Assembly: GCA_910575725.1 (NCBI GenBank) | Contig: CAJTFE010000012.1 | Coordinates: forward strand, 61,440-125,439 | DNA length: 64,000 bases | Direction: 5' to 3' | From: Clostridia bacterium | Lineage (GTDB): Bacteria > Bacillota > Clostridia > Lachnospirales > Lachnospiraceae | In this document: positions 27,142-35,384 of the stretch, piece after piece | Layout: each line of letters opens with the position of its first letter | Numbering within the stretch: the first letter of the stretch is position 1 | Notes under the pieces: model-generated | Databases searched by the model: none | Seen by the model: the letters and a program-made list of their open reading frames with translations, nothing else | What the model was told of the DNA's origin: nothing | Translations under genes and position numbers: made by a program

Positions 27142-27170
27142 TTTACAAACAGCGTATTTCATGGTAAACT
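27142..27170 (+). promoter_or_regulatory. Promoter of the glycyl radical activase gene
   Basis: TTTACA and TAAACT are separated by exactly 17 bases. Transcription would start near 27177, which is where the long inverted repeat in the leader begins. Confidence 0.6.
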
Positions 27171-27177
27171 AGAAACA

Positions 27178-27271
27178 GTAATATTCCTTTCAAGGCACAA
27201 ATCAATTTACAGACGCATGGGTTTGCGGTTGGAAATTGATTTCATACGGGGTGTCTTGAAAGGAATATTAC
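27178..27271 (+). ncRNA. Structured 5' leader: 94-base two-tier stem-loop
   Basis: GTAATATTCCTTTCAAG (27178-27194) is perfectly complementary to CTTGAAAGGAATATTAC (27255-27271). Inside it, AAATCAATTT (27199-27208) pairs with AAATTGATTT (27233-27242), leaving a 24-base apical loop. No U tract follows, so it is not a classical terminator. It occupies most of the untranslated leader of the activase mRNA. It could be a regulatory or stability RNA element, or an inserted palindromic unit. Confidence 0.55.
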
Positions 27272-27294
27272 GGAACTTTAAATAGGAGATTTTT

Positions 27295-28080
27295 ATGCAC
27301 ACAACGGAAAATGTTCAAACAGGTCTTATTTTTAATATACAGAAATTCAGCATCAACGACGGCCCCGGCATCCGCTCCACGATTTTTTTCGCCGGATGCC
27401 CTTTAAGCTGCCGCTGGTGCTCCAATCCCGAATCCCAGAACCGCAACCGAAAGGCGGCTCTCGCCTGCGGCGATCCCAAGCTTACCGGCCGGGCCTGGAC
27501 CATCGAAGAGGTGCTTGCAGAGGTAGAAAAGGATCGCTGCTTCTACGAGGAATCCGGCGGCGGCATCACGCTTTCCGGCGGAGAAGTCCTGCAGCAGCAC
27601 GCCTTTGCCGCGGCCCTTTTAAAGGAGGCCCATAAGCGCAGCCTCCACTGTGCGGCGGAGACAACCGGCTTTGCTTCCCGTGAGATATTTTCGGAATTCA
27701 TCGAGGACATTGATCTGCTGCTTTTCGACCTGAAACACTGTGACCGGGAAATCCATCAAAAGAAAACCGGCGTCTATAACGACATTATTTTGGAAAATAT
27801 GCGTTACGCCCTTGCCCGGAAGGTTCCGGTTACCGCCCGGATTCCCGTTATTCCCGGCTTTAACGCCAACAAAAAAGCGGCTGCGGGAATGGCTGCGCTT
27901 CTAAAGGAGATGGGAATTACGGAGGTTCATCTCCTTCCTTTTCATCAGTTTGGCGAAAAAAAGTACGAGCAGCTTGGCATCCCCTATGAAATGGCAGATG
28001 TAAAGCAGCTCCATCCCGAAAATCTGCAGACCTATCTGGATATCTTTTTAAAGGAAGGGCTTGAAGCTTCCTTCCGATAA
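27295..28080 (+). CDS. Glycyl radical enzyme activase (radical SAM), short form
   Basis: 261-aa radical-SAM enzyme that installs the glycyl radical on a partner enzyme. The cluster motif CxxxCxxC is CPLSCRWC, within GCPLSCRWCSNPES; GGITLSGGEVL follows. The ferredoxin-like insert seen in the activase at 38275 is absent, as in PflA-like short activases. TAGGAGA precedes the ATG. It is transcribed alone, with a terminator 15 bases after the stop. Its likely partner is the glycyl radical enzyme at 29973, which has no activase beside it; shared TTTCGTTTG motifs support the link. Confidence 0.88.
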   Translation: MHTTENVQTGLIFNIQKFSINDGPGIRSTIFFAGCPLSCRWCSNPESQNRNRKAALACGDPKLTGRAWTIEEVLAEVEKDRCFYEESGGGITLSGGEVLQQHAFAAALLKEAHKRSLHCAAETTGFASREIFSEFIEDIDLLLFDLKHCDREIHQKKTGVYNDIILENMRYALARKVPVTARIPVIPGFNANKKAAAGMAALLKEMGITEVHLLPFHQFGEKKYEQLGIPYEMADVKQLHPENLQTYLDIFLKEGLEASFR

Positions 28081-28094
28081 ATTCTTTCACACCA

Positions 28095-28117
28095 AAAGAC
28101 GGCTGGGCCGTCTTTTT
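28095..28117 (+). terminator. Terminator of the activase gene
   Basis: AAAGACGGC pairs with GCCGTCTTT around a three-base loop, followed by TTT. It is a textbook intrinsic terminator just after the stop codon. Confidence 0.9.
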
Positions 28118-28122
28118 TATTA

Positions 28123-28187
28123 TGAACACGTTCAATTTAGATTGACAAATCCCGGATACGAGTATATTATATAAATGAACTTGTTCA
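28123..28187 (+). promoter_or_regulatory. tetR promoter bracketed by two palindromic operators
   Basis: TGAACACGTTCA (28123-28134) and TGAACTTGTTCA (28176-28187) share the palindrome TGAACNNGTTCA, with centres 53 bp apart, close to five helical turns. Between them lies a consensus promoter, TTGACA (28142-28147), 17 bases, TATTAT (28165-28170). This arrangement strongly suggests autorepression by the TetR-family product. Confidence 0.8.
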
Positions 28188-28214
28188 TAAATATCAAAAG
28201 ACAGGAGGGTTGTG

Positions 28215-28769
28215 ATGCGGAAAAAGGATGATACTCTGCGTGAAGCACTGTTAGACTTCGCCTGCGAAATTGCGGATACTGAAGGGATTCAAGCGATCAA
28301 TATCCGCGCCTTGGCAAAGAAGGCCAACGTTGCAACCGGAACCGTGTACAATTACTTCACAAGCAAGGACGAGATTCTGCTTGCCATAACGGAAAAATAT
28401 TGGCAGCAGACATTGCTTGAAATGAAAACAGCCGTTACCTCCGGTTCCTTCTGCGAACAGCTCCAGGAAATTTTCATTTTCCTAAAAGAGCAAATACAAA
28501 AATCTGCCGGAACACTCATGGGCAGTCTTGGAAACGCAGCCGCAGAAGGTTATACACGCATGATGTCCATGCAGTCGGAATTGGAAACGGAATTGATTCG
28601 GCGTATGGAGCAGGACAATGATATTCCCGGGGATATTTGGGATGAAACATTTACCCAAAGACAGTTTGTACGCTTTATTATGATGAACCTAATGCTGCTG
28701 CTAAAGACGCAGGCATCCGATATCAACTTTCTTATAGCAATTATCAAACGTTCTATTTATGGAACTTGA
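28215..28769 (+). CDS. TetR-family transcriptional regulator
   Basis: 184-aa repressor. The N-terminal helix-turn-helix (NIRALAKKANVATGTVYNYFTSKDEIL) is typical TetR; the C-terminal ligand domain is all-helical and not recognised. AGGAGGG lies five bases before the ATG; a GTG one codon earlier is too close to it. Two downstream membrane-protein genes follow in the same direction, the first beginning 25 bases after the stop, so the three probably form an operon controlled from the palindromic operators. Confidence 0.9.
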   Translation: MRKKDDTLREALLDFACEIADTEGIQAINIRALAKKANVATGTVYNYFTSKDEILLAITEKYWQQTLLEMKTAVTSGSFCEQLQEIFIFLKEQIQKSAGTLMGSLGNAAAEGYTRMMSMQSELETELIRRMEQDNDIPGDIWDETFTQRQFVRFIMMNLMLLLKTQASDINFLIAIIKRSIYGT

Positions 28770-28794
28770 AACTGGAATACTAGGAGGAGTATTT

Positions 28795-29466
28795 ATGCCG
28801 CAGGCAATTGGAGAAACTATATTTGACATATTATATCTTGGCTTTGCACTGACAACCGGCCTTACGATGCTGATAAAAGGAACTCAGCCTCTGGTTAAAA
28901 AGGCCGGTCTTATGGCCGCGCTTCTCGGCGCCGGGGATTCTTTTCATCTGGTTCCCCGTTCCTACGCTCTCTGGACAACCGGTCTGGAGGCAAATGCAGC
29001 CGCCCTTGGCCTGGGGAAGCTTATCACTTCCATTACTATGACGATTTTCTATTTAATCCTATTTTACATCTGGCGTGAGCGCTATGAAATCAAAGACTGC
29101 AAAAGGCTTACGGGCTCCATGTGGTTCTTAGCCATACTGCGTATCGCTCTCTGCCTGCTTCCGCAAAATCAGTGGCTTACTTATCACCAGCCCCTTTTGT
29201 TCGGAGTGCTCCGCAATATACCTTTTACCATTATGGGCATTCTTATCATTATCCTATTTGCCCGGGAGGCAAAAAAAGCGGACGACGCCGTATTCCGGTT
29301 TATGCCCCTGGCCGTCGCCCTATCCTTTGGATTCTATGTGCCTGTAGTCCTGTTCAGCAGTATTGTTCCGGCTGTGGGCATCCTTATGATTCCCAAAACC
29401 CTGGCCTATGTCTGGATCATCTTCATGGGCCGCCAGCTCGCCCACGAACCGCAAAAACAGCTTTAG
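28795..29466 (+). CDS. Multi-pass membrane protein in a TetR operon
   Basis: 223-aa protein with about seven hydrophobic helices; no catalytic motif is visible. The N-terminal GFALTTGLTMLIKG and GAGDSFHLVPRSYALWT look conserved in character but I cannot name the family. The ATG at 28795 has TAGGAGGAG six bases upstream. It is coupled to tetR and to the DUF2871 protein. Control by a TetR protein suggests a response to a small hydrophobic ligand. Confidence 0.65.
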   Translation: MPQAIGETIFDILYLGFALTTGLTMLIKGTQPLVKKAGLMAALLGAGDSFHLVPRSYALWTTGLEANAAALGLGKLITSITMTIFYLILFYIWRERYEIKDCKRLTGSMWFLAILRIALCLLPQNQWLTYHQPLLFGVLRNIPFTIMGILIIILFAREAKKADDAVFRFMPLAVALSFGFYVPVVLFSSIVPAVGILMIPKTLAYVWIIFMGRQLAHEPQKQL

Positions 29467-29490
29467 AACGTATGGAAGGAGATTATCATT

Positions 29491-29901
29491 ATGAGCAGAC
29501 GATATGCAGATATGGCTTTGGTCTACGCCGTTATCGCTATGATTTTTGGAGTATTTTATAGAGAATTTACAAAGTTCAGCTCTTTTGAGGGACAGACAAA
29601 CCTGTCCTTTCTGCACACACATTACTTTGTACTGGGAATGTTCTTTTTTCTGATCCTAATGCTGGCCGAAAAAGCATTTCACTTTTTCGGCCAGCGTATG
29701 GGCAGAATCTTATTTACTTATCAGCTCGGTCTGAACATCACCGGTCTTGGCTTCCTTATGAGGGGCTTGACACAAGTGTGGGGCACCGAGCTGAGCAAGG
29801 GACTTGACGCCTCTATTTCCGGCATTGCCGGGATCGGCCACATCTTAATGGGCGTCTCGATGGTTCTTATCCTGCTGAAAATCAGGAAGTGTGCTGCTTA
29901 G
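29491..29901 (+). CDS. DUF2871 family membrane protein
   Basis: 136-aa protein with four transmembrane helices. Sequence marks of the family are AVIAMIFGVFYREFTKF, LSFLHTHYFVLGMFFFL and GLGFLMRGLTQVWG. The conserved His residues in THTHYF-like position could bind metal or haem, but no function is established. AAGGAGATTATC precedes the ATG. It is last in the tetR operon and is followed by a terminator-like hairpin. Confidence 0.82.
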   Translation: MSRRYADMALVYAVIAMIFGVFYREFTKFSSFEGQTNLSFLHTHYFVLGMFFFLILMLAEKAFHFFGQRMGRILFTYQLGLNITGLGFLMRGLTQVWGTELSKGLDASISGIAGIGHILMGVSMVLILLKIRKCAA

Positions 29902-29914
29902 ACATCGGATATAC

Positions 29915-29948
29915 GGGGCTGATGGCTTATTTTGCAACAGCCCCCATT
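29915..29948 (+). terminator. Terminator of the tetR operon
   Basis: GGGGCTG pairs with CAGCCCC over a 16-base loop, followed by CATTTT. It stands between the convergent DUF2871 and glycyl radical enzyme genes. Confidence 0.6.
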
Positions 29949-29972
29949 TTATATTGTATAGGAAAAATCCCT

Positions 29973-32387
29973 TTACAAGGTCTGCTCCGTTCTCTCAATA
30001 ATATCATCCTGGGTTTTCTTGGACAATACATTGAAGAATGCGCTGTAGCCCGCCACCCGGACTATGAGATCCTTATGCCTCTCCGGATGCTCCTGGGCAT
30101 CCAGCAGGGTCTCCCGGGATACGATATTGTACTGCACATGATATCCATGGAGCCGGTTGAAGAATGTCTTTAGCAGCATCTCCAGCTTCTGCTTGTTTTC
30201 TTCCTTGGAAAGCATCTGAGGCGTCATTTTCTGGTTCAGAAGCACGCCGCCGGTGATCTTTTCCGTCCGAAGCTTGGAAATGGATTTGAATACGGCAGTG
30301 GGACCGCTCTTGTCGGCATTGTGGGCCGGGCTGCAGCCTTCCGCCAGAGGCTCAAAGGCATTTCTTCCGTCCGGCGTGGCCATGGTTCCCATTCCCTGGC
30401 CTACATTGGCGCTGATAGATGAGGTTCCCGCATAGCGGATTCCGCCGATGGGGCCTCTCTTGTAACGGGTACTGGGATATTTCGCAATCTCATCCAGGTA
30501 GGTGTCGTATGCTTCCACTACCAGAAGATCTGCCTTATCGTCGTCATTTCCGTATTTAGGCGCGTCATGAATCAGCATTTCCTGGATCTTCTTATTCTCC
30601 GGCGACTGGAAGTCGTCCAGGATTGCATTCCAGAGCTGTTCTCTTGTAAGCTTCTTTTCCTCATAGACAAGCTTCTTAACCGCCGCCAGGGAATCCGCCA
30701 TATTGGCAATCCCCACCTGGAGGCCGGAAATAAAGTCGTATACGGCGCCGCCTTCCTTGATGGTCTTTCCCCGTCCGATGCAGTCGTCCGTAAGGGCCGA
30801 GCAGAGGATATCCGGCACATCCCGTTCGGAGGCCTTGTCAATGGCATTTTCCACTATAACGCTGTAACGGGTCATTTCCCTAAGGGTTTTATCCCAGGCT
30901 GCCATCAGCTCCTCATAGGTTTCCATATCCTTGAAGTAACCGTACCCCTTTGTAAAGCGCTTTCCGCTTGTGAGATCCACGCCGTTGTTCATCACACACA
31001 GAAGCAGCCGGGGGAAGTTGATGTAGGACATTCCGGTGCAGCGGTAGCCCCATTTTCCGGGAACCGCCGTTTCCACACAGCCAATAGCGCTGTAATTATA
31101 TGCGTCCTCTTCCTTCACGCCCCAACCGATAAAGGAAGGGATAATGATCTCATCGTTATTCAGAGCCGGCATTCCAAAGCCCAGCTTCATAACCTCAATG
31201 CATTCGTCAAAGAAATGCTTATCCAGGCCGGCATGATAGCGGACTGTCAGATTCGGCTGCGTCAGCCTTGTCTGGGCCACGGACTGAAGCACAAGGAAGC
31301 TCAGCTCGTTTACCGCGTCCTTCTTATCCGTAGTCTGACCGCCTATGGTGACATTCTGGTACATGGGGGAGCCTGCAGAGCTTAAGGTATGGGCCTGGGA
31401 GCGCACCTTATTGATGGTCAGGGTCTTGATCCACAGGCAGGTGAGAAGCTCCAGCGCCTCCTCCTTCGTAATCCTGCCTTCCTTTAAATCATTTATATAA
31501 TAGGAATACATATACTGGTCAAAGCGGCCGTAGCTTAAGGAATGGCCATTGGATTCAATCTGCAGAATCAGCTGGATAAACCAGACGGACTGCACGGCTT
31601 CCCGGAAGGAAGAGGCCGGTTCATAAGGAACCTTCTCACAGATCCTGCTTATCTCAAAAAGCTCTTTTTTTCTGTTCCCATCTGTTTCCTTTTCCGCCAG
31701 TTCCTTTGCCAGAGCGCTGTACCGCTGTGCAAATGCCCGGACAGCTTCCACGACAATCAGAACGGCGTTGTAGAATACATTCTTATCAATGCTGTCCGGA
31801 TCCGTCAGATCCAGGGCTGCCTTACACTTCCTGGTTTTCTCTTCGTATCCCTTTAACCCAACCGCCAGAAGGCGCTCATAATTCACGGCCAGGTGGGCGT
31901 CGCCGGCATTCAGCTTGCCTTCCATGCCGAACACGCCTGTCTCCATAAAGACGCTTACCTCCTCCGGAAGGAGGGCTTCGCCTCTTGCACGTAAGTTATT
32001 GTTTTCCCAGAAGGGCGCAATGCTTCGGATCTGTTCCTTGGCCTCCTCCGTAATATAGAACACGTCGCCGTCCCGTTTTTCAAACAGATCCAGCTCCTTC
32101 AATACAAATTCCAAGGTATATTCCGGAAAAACAGGGGCGTTCCGGTTCTTCGTTGCCTGGTTGCCGGCAAGGAGAGATTTGTCCTCCAGGTAGATTGTCA
32201 TTTTCTCCAGAATATTTTTCAGCATCAGCGCCCTTGCCATCACCCGGGGCTGGTTTAAGCTCTCTTTATAAGCTTCCGTGGCCAGAATGGCACGCTCTGC
32301 ATCCACATAAGGCTTCTCGTCCAGGACTTCTTCCCGGAATGCCTGCATACGCTCTGTCAATGCGCCGAAATGATTTCTATTTTCCAT
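29973..32387 (-). CDS. Glycyl radical enzyme of the YbiW/PflF type
   Basis: 804-aa radical enzyme. The catalytic cysteine (about residue 436) is in AIGCVETAVPGKWGYR, so it has the Cys-x-Glu pattern of dehydratase/lyase-type members rather than the Cys-Cys of true pyruvate formate-lyase. The glycyl radical site is RVAGYSAFF near the C-terminus. Long stretches (LNAGDAHLAVNYERLL, IESNGHSLSYGRFDQYMY, SAGSPMYQNVTIGGQ) recall E. coli YbiW/PflF. The start at 32387 has GGAGGG five bases upstream. A role of YbiW-type enzymes in opening anhydro-sugar phosphates has been proposed; I cannot verify it here. DeoR and ROK-kinase genes are close by. Confidence 0.85.
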   Translation of the reverse strand: MENRNHFGALTERMQAFREEVLDEKPYVDAERAILATEAYKESLNQPRVMARALMLKNILEKMTIYLEDKSLLAGNQATKNRNAPVFPEYTLEFVLKELDLFEKRDGDVFYITEEAKEQIRSIAPFWENNNLRARGEALLPEEVSVFMETGVFGMEGKLNAGDAHLAVNYERLLAVGLKGYEEKTRKCKAALDLTDPDSIDKNVFYNAVLIVVEAVRAFAQRYSALAKELAEKETDGNRKKELFEISRICEKVPYEPASSFREAVQSVWFIQLILQIESNGHSLSYGRFDQYMYSYYINDLKEGRITKEEALELLTCLWIKTLTINKVRSQAHTLSSAGSPMYQNVTIGGQTTDKKDAVNELSFLVLQSVAQTRLTQPNLTVRYHAGLDKHFFDECIEVMKLGFGMPALNNDEIIIPSFIGWGVKEEDAYNYSAIGCVETAVPGKWGYRCTGMSYINFPRLLLCVMNNGVDLTSGKRFTKGYGYFKDMETYEELMAAWDKTLREMTRYSVIVENAIDKASERDVPDILCSALTDDCIGRGKTIKEGGAVYDFISGLQVGIANMADSLAAVKKLVYEEKKLTREQLWNAILDDFQSPENKKIQEMLIHDAPKYGNDDDKADLLVVEAYDTYLDEIAKYPSTRYKRGPIGGIRYAGTSSISANVGQGMGTMATPDGRNAFEPLAEGCSPAHNADKSGPTAVFKSISKLRTEKITGGVLLNQKMTPQMLSKEENKQKLEMLLKTFFNRLHGYHVQYNIVSRETLLDAQEHPERHKDLIVRVAGYSAFFNVLSKKTQDDIIERTEQTL

Positions 32388-32404
32388 ATTGCCCTCCATT
32401 AATA

Positions 32405-32470
32405 TTTCGTTCGTAACTAAATTATTTTCGTTTGTAAAATCATAGTATCATTCTTTTATGCGGATGTCAA
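32405..32470 (-). promoter_or_regulatory. Promoter and operator region of the glycyl radical enzyme gene
   Basis: On the minus strand TTGACA (32465-32470), 17 bases, TACTAT (32442-32447). Downstream of the -10 lie two motif copies, TTTCGTTTGT (32426-32435) and TTTCGTTCGT (32405-32414) as read on plus, 21 bp apart (two helical turns), placed to block transcription when a repressor binds. GTTACT/AGTAAC forms another inverted repeat further upstream, before the deoR gene. Confidence 0.7.
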
Positions 32471-32642
32471 TGAGATTTTATTCGTTACTGGGCAAGGAGT
32501 GAACAGTAACTTTTATTCGAAAGAGCTGTTTATTTCATTTGAAAAATCTGTTGTGTGGGAAGATGCGGATGTGTTACAATGAATTCAGAATAGGATATCC
32601 TCGGCAGGCAAAGGCCAGGTATCAAAAAGAAAGGGATTTTCC

Positions 32643-33392
32643 ATGAAAGAACGTCATCTTAAGATATTAGACATCGTGAACGAAAAGGAGCGTATCAGCG
32701 TCCAGGAGCTCTCGGAAAAACTCGGCCTTTCCGTCGTGACCATACGAAAGGACTTAGAAGAACTGGAGTCCGAAGGGCTTCTGCGCCGCCAGCACGGCTA
32801 CGCCGCCAAAGCCTCCCCGGATGCCATCAATTCGCGGATGTCCTTCCGCTATCTGGAGAAAAAGAAGATTGCGCAAAAGGCCGTCTCTCTGGTGGAGCCT
32901 ATGGAGACCATTATGATTGAATCCGGCTCTACCTGCGCCCTCTTTGCCGCAGAGCTGGCGGCCGTCAATGATGTGACCATTATTACGAATTCCACTTACA
33001 TTGCCCGTTCCCTGGGATCTGCCCCGGGTGCAAAGGTAATTCTGCTGGGGGGTGATTATGACACGGTAGCCGAGGTTACCACCGGGCCGGTGACAGAGCT
33101 CTGCGCCAGAGAATATTATGTAGATAAAATCTTTGTGGGAATAGACGGCTACACGGAGGAAAACGGCTTTTCCAACATCAACCACACTCGCTGCAGCACT
33201 GTCCGGGCTCTGGCAAAGCAGGCGGATAAAGTGATTGTCCTCACAACCTCCGATAAGTTCGGGAAGCGCAGCGTGGCCAGGATGTTCTCCTCTGACGAGG
33301 TGGACACCATTGTCACCGATTCCCAGCTTGCCCCCGAATACGCGGACACGCTGCGCTCTCATCAGATCCGTGTAGAGCTTGCAGAGGAGTAA
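32643..33392 (+). CDS. DeoR-family sugar-phosphate-responsive regulator
   Basis: 249-aa repressor. The N-terminal winged helix (ISVQELSEKLGLSVVTIRKDLEELE) is followed by an ISOCOT-type effector domain (IMIESGSTCALFA, TNSTYIARSLG, KIFVGIDGYTEENGFS). The family senses phosphorylated sugars. AAAGGGA lies before the ATG. It is divergent from the glycyl radical enzyme gene, and TTTCGTTTG-type sites lie between them, so it most likely represses that gene and perhaps the other motif-bearing promoters. Confidence 0.9.
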   Translation: MKERHLKILDIVNEKERISVQELSEKLGLSVVTIRKDLEELESEGLLRRQHGYAAKASPDAINSRMSFRYLEKKKIAQKAVSLVEPMETIMIESGSTCALFAAELAAVNDVTIITNSTYIARSLGSAPGAKVILLGGDYDTVAEVTTGPVTELCAREYYVDKIFVGIDGYTEENGFSNINHTRCSTVRALAKQADKVIVLTTSDKFGKRSVARMFSSDEVDTIVTDSQLAPEYADTLRSHQIRVELAEE

Positions 33393-33452
33393 GCGTTACG
33401 CTTTCTCCCCCGGATGCTCTATAGCGTGTTATTCACCGCCGTCTGCGCAATG

Positions 33453-34391
33453 CTACAGCAGCAGTTCCACCGCCCCGATTATGCCAAAATCCTTCTTAAG
33501 CTCCGCAAACCGGAATTCCACCGGCATCTTAATGTGATCGTACCGGTCAAACTCCTGACGCATGGGCCCAAAAAGGCTTTCTCCAAAGCTCGTCAGCCCT
33601 CCGCCGAAGACAAAGCTATTGATATTGAGGAGCTGGTAGATATTGTAAACGCAGACTGCCAGATGATGGGCCATATGGGTCAGTTCTTCCCCCGCCAGCT
33701 CATCTCCTTCCCGTACTGCCTTAAGCAGCGCCTCTCCATTGCGCACCTTTGCGTCTTCAAGCAGGCTTTTCTTTCCACGGAGAAGCCGCATGCCCAGACG
33801 CTTCGGAAGATTCCGGCCGCTTATCTGTGACATAAAGCATCCGTAATTGCCGCAGCCGCACATGATTCCCTCGTCCGGCGTATCCAGCATATGCCCGCTC
33901 TCTCCCGCCCAGCCATAGCTTCCCCTGAACAGGTCTCCATTGATGATAATTCCGCTTCCGATTCCCGTGCTCACTGCCATATAAACCATATTCCTTAAGC
34001 CCCGGCCCGCTCCCCGGCGGTACTCCGCCAAGGCAGCCGCATTGCTGTCATTGTCCAGAACCACCTGTACCCCAAGGCGCTCCTCCAGATAATCGCGCAT
34101 GGCAAAATCCTTAATATTCACCATGGCGGAAGTCATATGAATATATCCGCTCTCAAAGCGTATGTAAGAAGGCATACAGATCCCAATGCCCTCCACCTCC
34201 CGAAGCGATGCCTGGCGCTCTTCCAGGATCTTGTGAATCATCGCAATGATCTCTTCCGAAAAGGCCGGCCCGTCCGCCTCAATGTCGGTGGGATGCTGAT
34301 ACTTCTTTAGCAGCTCCCCCTCCCGGTCAAAAAGGCCGTAGGCCACCTTCGTACCGCCCGCATCAATTCCGAATATATATTTCTTCTCCAT
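33453..34391 (-). CDS. ROK-family sugar kinase
   Basis: 312-aa kinase: N-terminal phosphate loop GIDAGGTKVAYG, catalytic Asp in LDNDSNAAALAE, ATP-binding GIGSGIIINGDL and the cysteine-rich zinc motif CGCGNYGCF. The usual Glu after the last Cys is replaced (GCFMSQISG). The substrate is probably glucose-like or N-acetylhexosamine-like. It may be cotranscribed with the AraC gene upstream. Its position near the YbiW-type enzyme suggests it could phosphorylate the substrate of that pathway, which is inference. Confidence 0.85.
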   Translation of the reverse strand: MEKKYIFGIDAGGTKVAYGLFDREGELLKKYQHPTDIEADGPAFSEEIIAMIHKILEERQASLREVEGIGICMPSYIRFESGYIHMTSAMVNIKDFAMRDYLEERLGVQVVLDNDSNAAALAEYRRGAGRGLRNMVYMAVSTGIGSGIIINGDLFRGSYGWAGESGHMLDTPDEGIMCGCGNYGCFMSQISGRNLPKRLGMRLLRGKKSLLEDAKVRNGEALLKAVREGDELAGEELTHMAHHLAVCVYNIYQLLNINSFVFGGGLTSFGESLFGPMRQEFDRYDHIKMPVEFRFAELKKDFGIIGAVELLL

Positions 34392-34435
34392 CGCGCCTCC
34401 TTCTGCTCCGCCCCTGATTTCATACTATCTTTTTT

Positions 34436-35239
34436 CTATATTCCGCTCTGTGCTCTGTACCGCTTGCGGAAATTCGACGGCGTCTCCTGCATCTTCTCTT
34501 TAAATACCCGGCAGAAATATTTGGGCGAATCAAAACCCACCAAAGCCCCAATCTCATCCACCCCCATGGACGTGCTGATCAAAAGCTCGCTGGCCTTCTG
34601 AATCCGCATGGCATTGATATAGCCGATTACCGAATCCCCCGTCAGCTGCCGGAACTTCCGGGAAAGATAGGATTTGCTGATGTATTCCAGGCCTGCCAGC
34701 TCCTCTAAGGTAAGCTTCTCCATGTAATGATTCTGAATATATTCCAACACCCGTTCAAAGGTTCGGTTTCTGCCGTCTGCCTCGTAGCATTCACGAAAAA
34801 TAATAATCAGAAGCTGCTTGATTGCATACTCCAGAAGAACCGGCTCCTGGGTTTTCCGCCTGGCTTCCCGATATATGTTCCGAAAGGCATTGTTAAGCAT
34901 TCCCTCACGCTCGTTCAGATGAATGGGGCCCGGAAGCACCAGCTCCGGAATATCCACCCAGAGACAGATGATCTCCCTTTTCCGTTCCGGCGAAGGCGCA
35001 TCCCTGTGTTCCACATACGCCGGGTACACGATCGTATCATACAGGGAAAAGTTCACCTGCGCATCCCCGATTCCCACACTTCCCTTTCCATCTACGTAAT
35101 AGATAAGTTCAATATAAGGATGGGAATGACGGGTGTGATCCCAGAGACTGTCGTTTTCGTCAAACCACTCACAGTAAGTCAGCTTGGGGCTGCTGTCCTG
35201 AATGAGAGAGATGATCCGCTTGTACTCCTCACCGTCCAT
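34436..35239 (-). CDS. AraC-family regulator with cupin sensor domain
   Basis: 267-aa regulator. The N-terminal cupin-like sensor includes HTRHSHPYIELIYYVDGKG; the C-terminal domain has two helix-turn-helix units (LTLEELAGLEYISKSYLSRKF and VDEIGALVGFDSPKYFCRVFK). It is clearly a paralogue of the AraC protein at 48095, which flanks the other end of the nine-gene operon. It is read toward the ROK kinase gene. A consensus -35 and a TTTCGTTTG motif lie upstream. Confidence 0.88.
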   Translation of the reverse strand: MDGEEYKRIISLIQDSSPKLTYCEWFDENDSLWDHTRHSHPYIELIYYVDGKGSVGIGDAQVNFSLYDTIVYPAYVEHRDAPSPERKREIICLWVDIPELVLPGPIHLNEREGMLNNAFRNIYREARRKTQEPVLLEYAIKQLLIIIFRECYEADGRNRTFERVLEYIQNHYMEKLTLEELAGLEYISKSYLSRKFRQLTGDSVIGYINAMRIQKASELLISTSMGVDEIGALVGFDSPKYFCRVFKEKMQETPSNFRKRYRAQSGI

Positions 35240-35273
35240 AGTATATTTCCTTTCCTATGCGGTTTCTGTTTAT

Positions 35274-35302
35274 AGCTTACCACATGTATTTTCGTTTGTC
35301 AA
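35274..35302 (-). promoter_or_regulatory. AraC gene promoter overlapping a TTTCGTTTG motif
   Basis: On the minus strand TTGACA (35297-35302), 17 bases, TAAGCT (35274-35279). The motif TTTCGTTTGT (35290-35299, plus reading) overlaps the -35. A related TTTCGTTAAG lies at 35332. Confidence 0.55.
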
Positions 35303-35344
35303 TTATATGCTTTCTTTAGAAATAAAATGTATTTCGTTAAGCAA

Positions 35345-35380
35345 AAATCCACCCATTTTTTACACATGGATGGATTTTTT
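35345..35380 (-). terminator. Terminator of the nine-gene operon
   Basis: AAATCCACCCAT pairs with ATGGATGGATTT with one mismatch; on the minus strand it ends in TTTTTGC. It follows the lactonase gene by a few bases, so it marks the end of the operon that begins at 47182. Confidence 0.75.
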
Positions 35381-35384
35381 CATC

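Noticed and set aside
27178..27271. Riboswitch or intrinsic terminator
   Set aside because: No known riboswitch core was recognised and no U tract follows the stem, so only a structured leader is claimed.
29973..32387. Annotation as pyruvate formate-lyase
   Set aside because: The active site has one Cys followed by Val-Glu instead of the adjacent Cys-Cys pair of true pyruvate formate-lyase.
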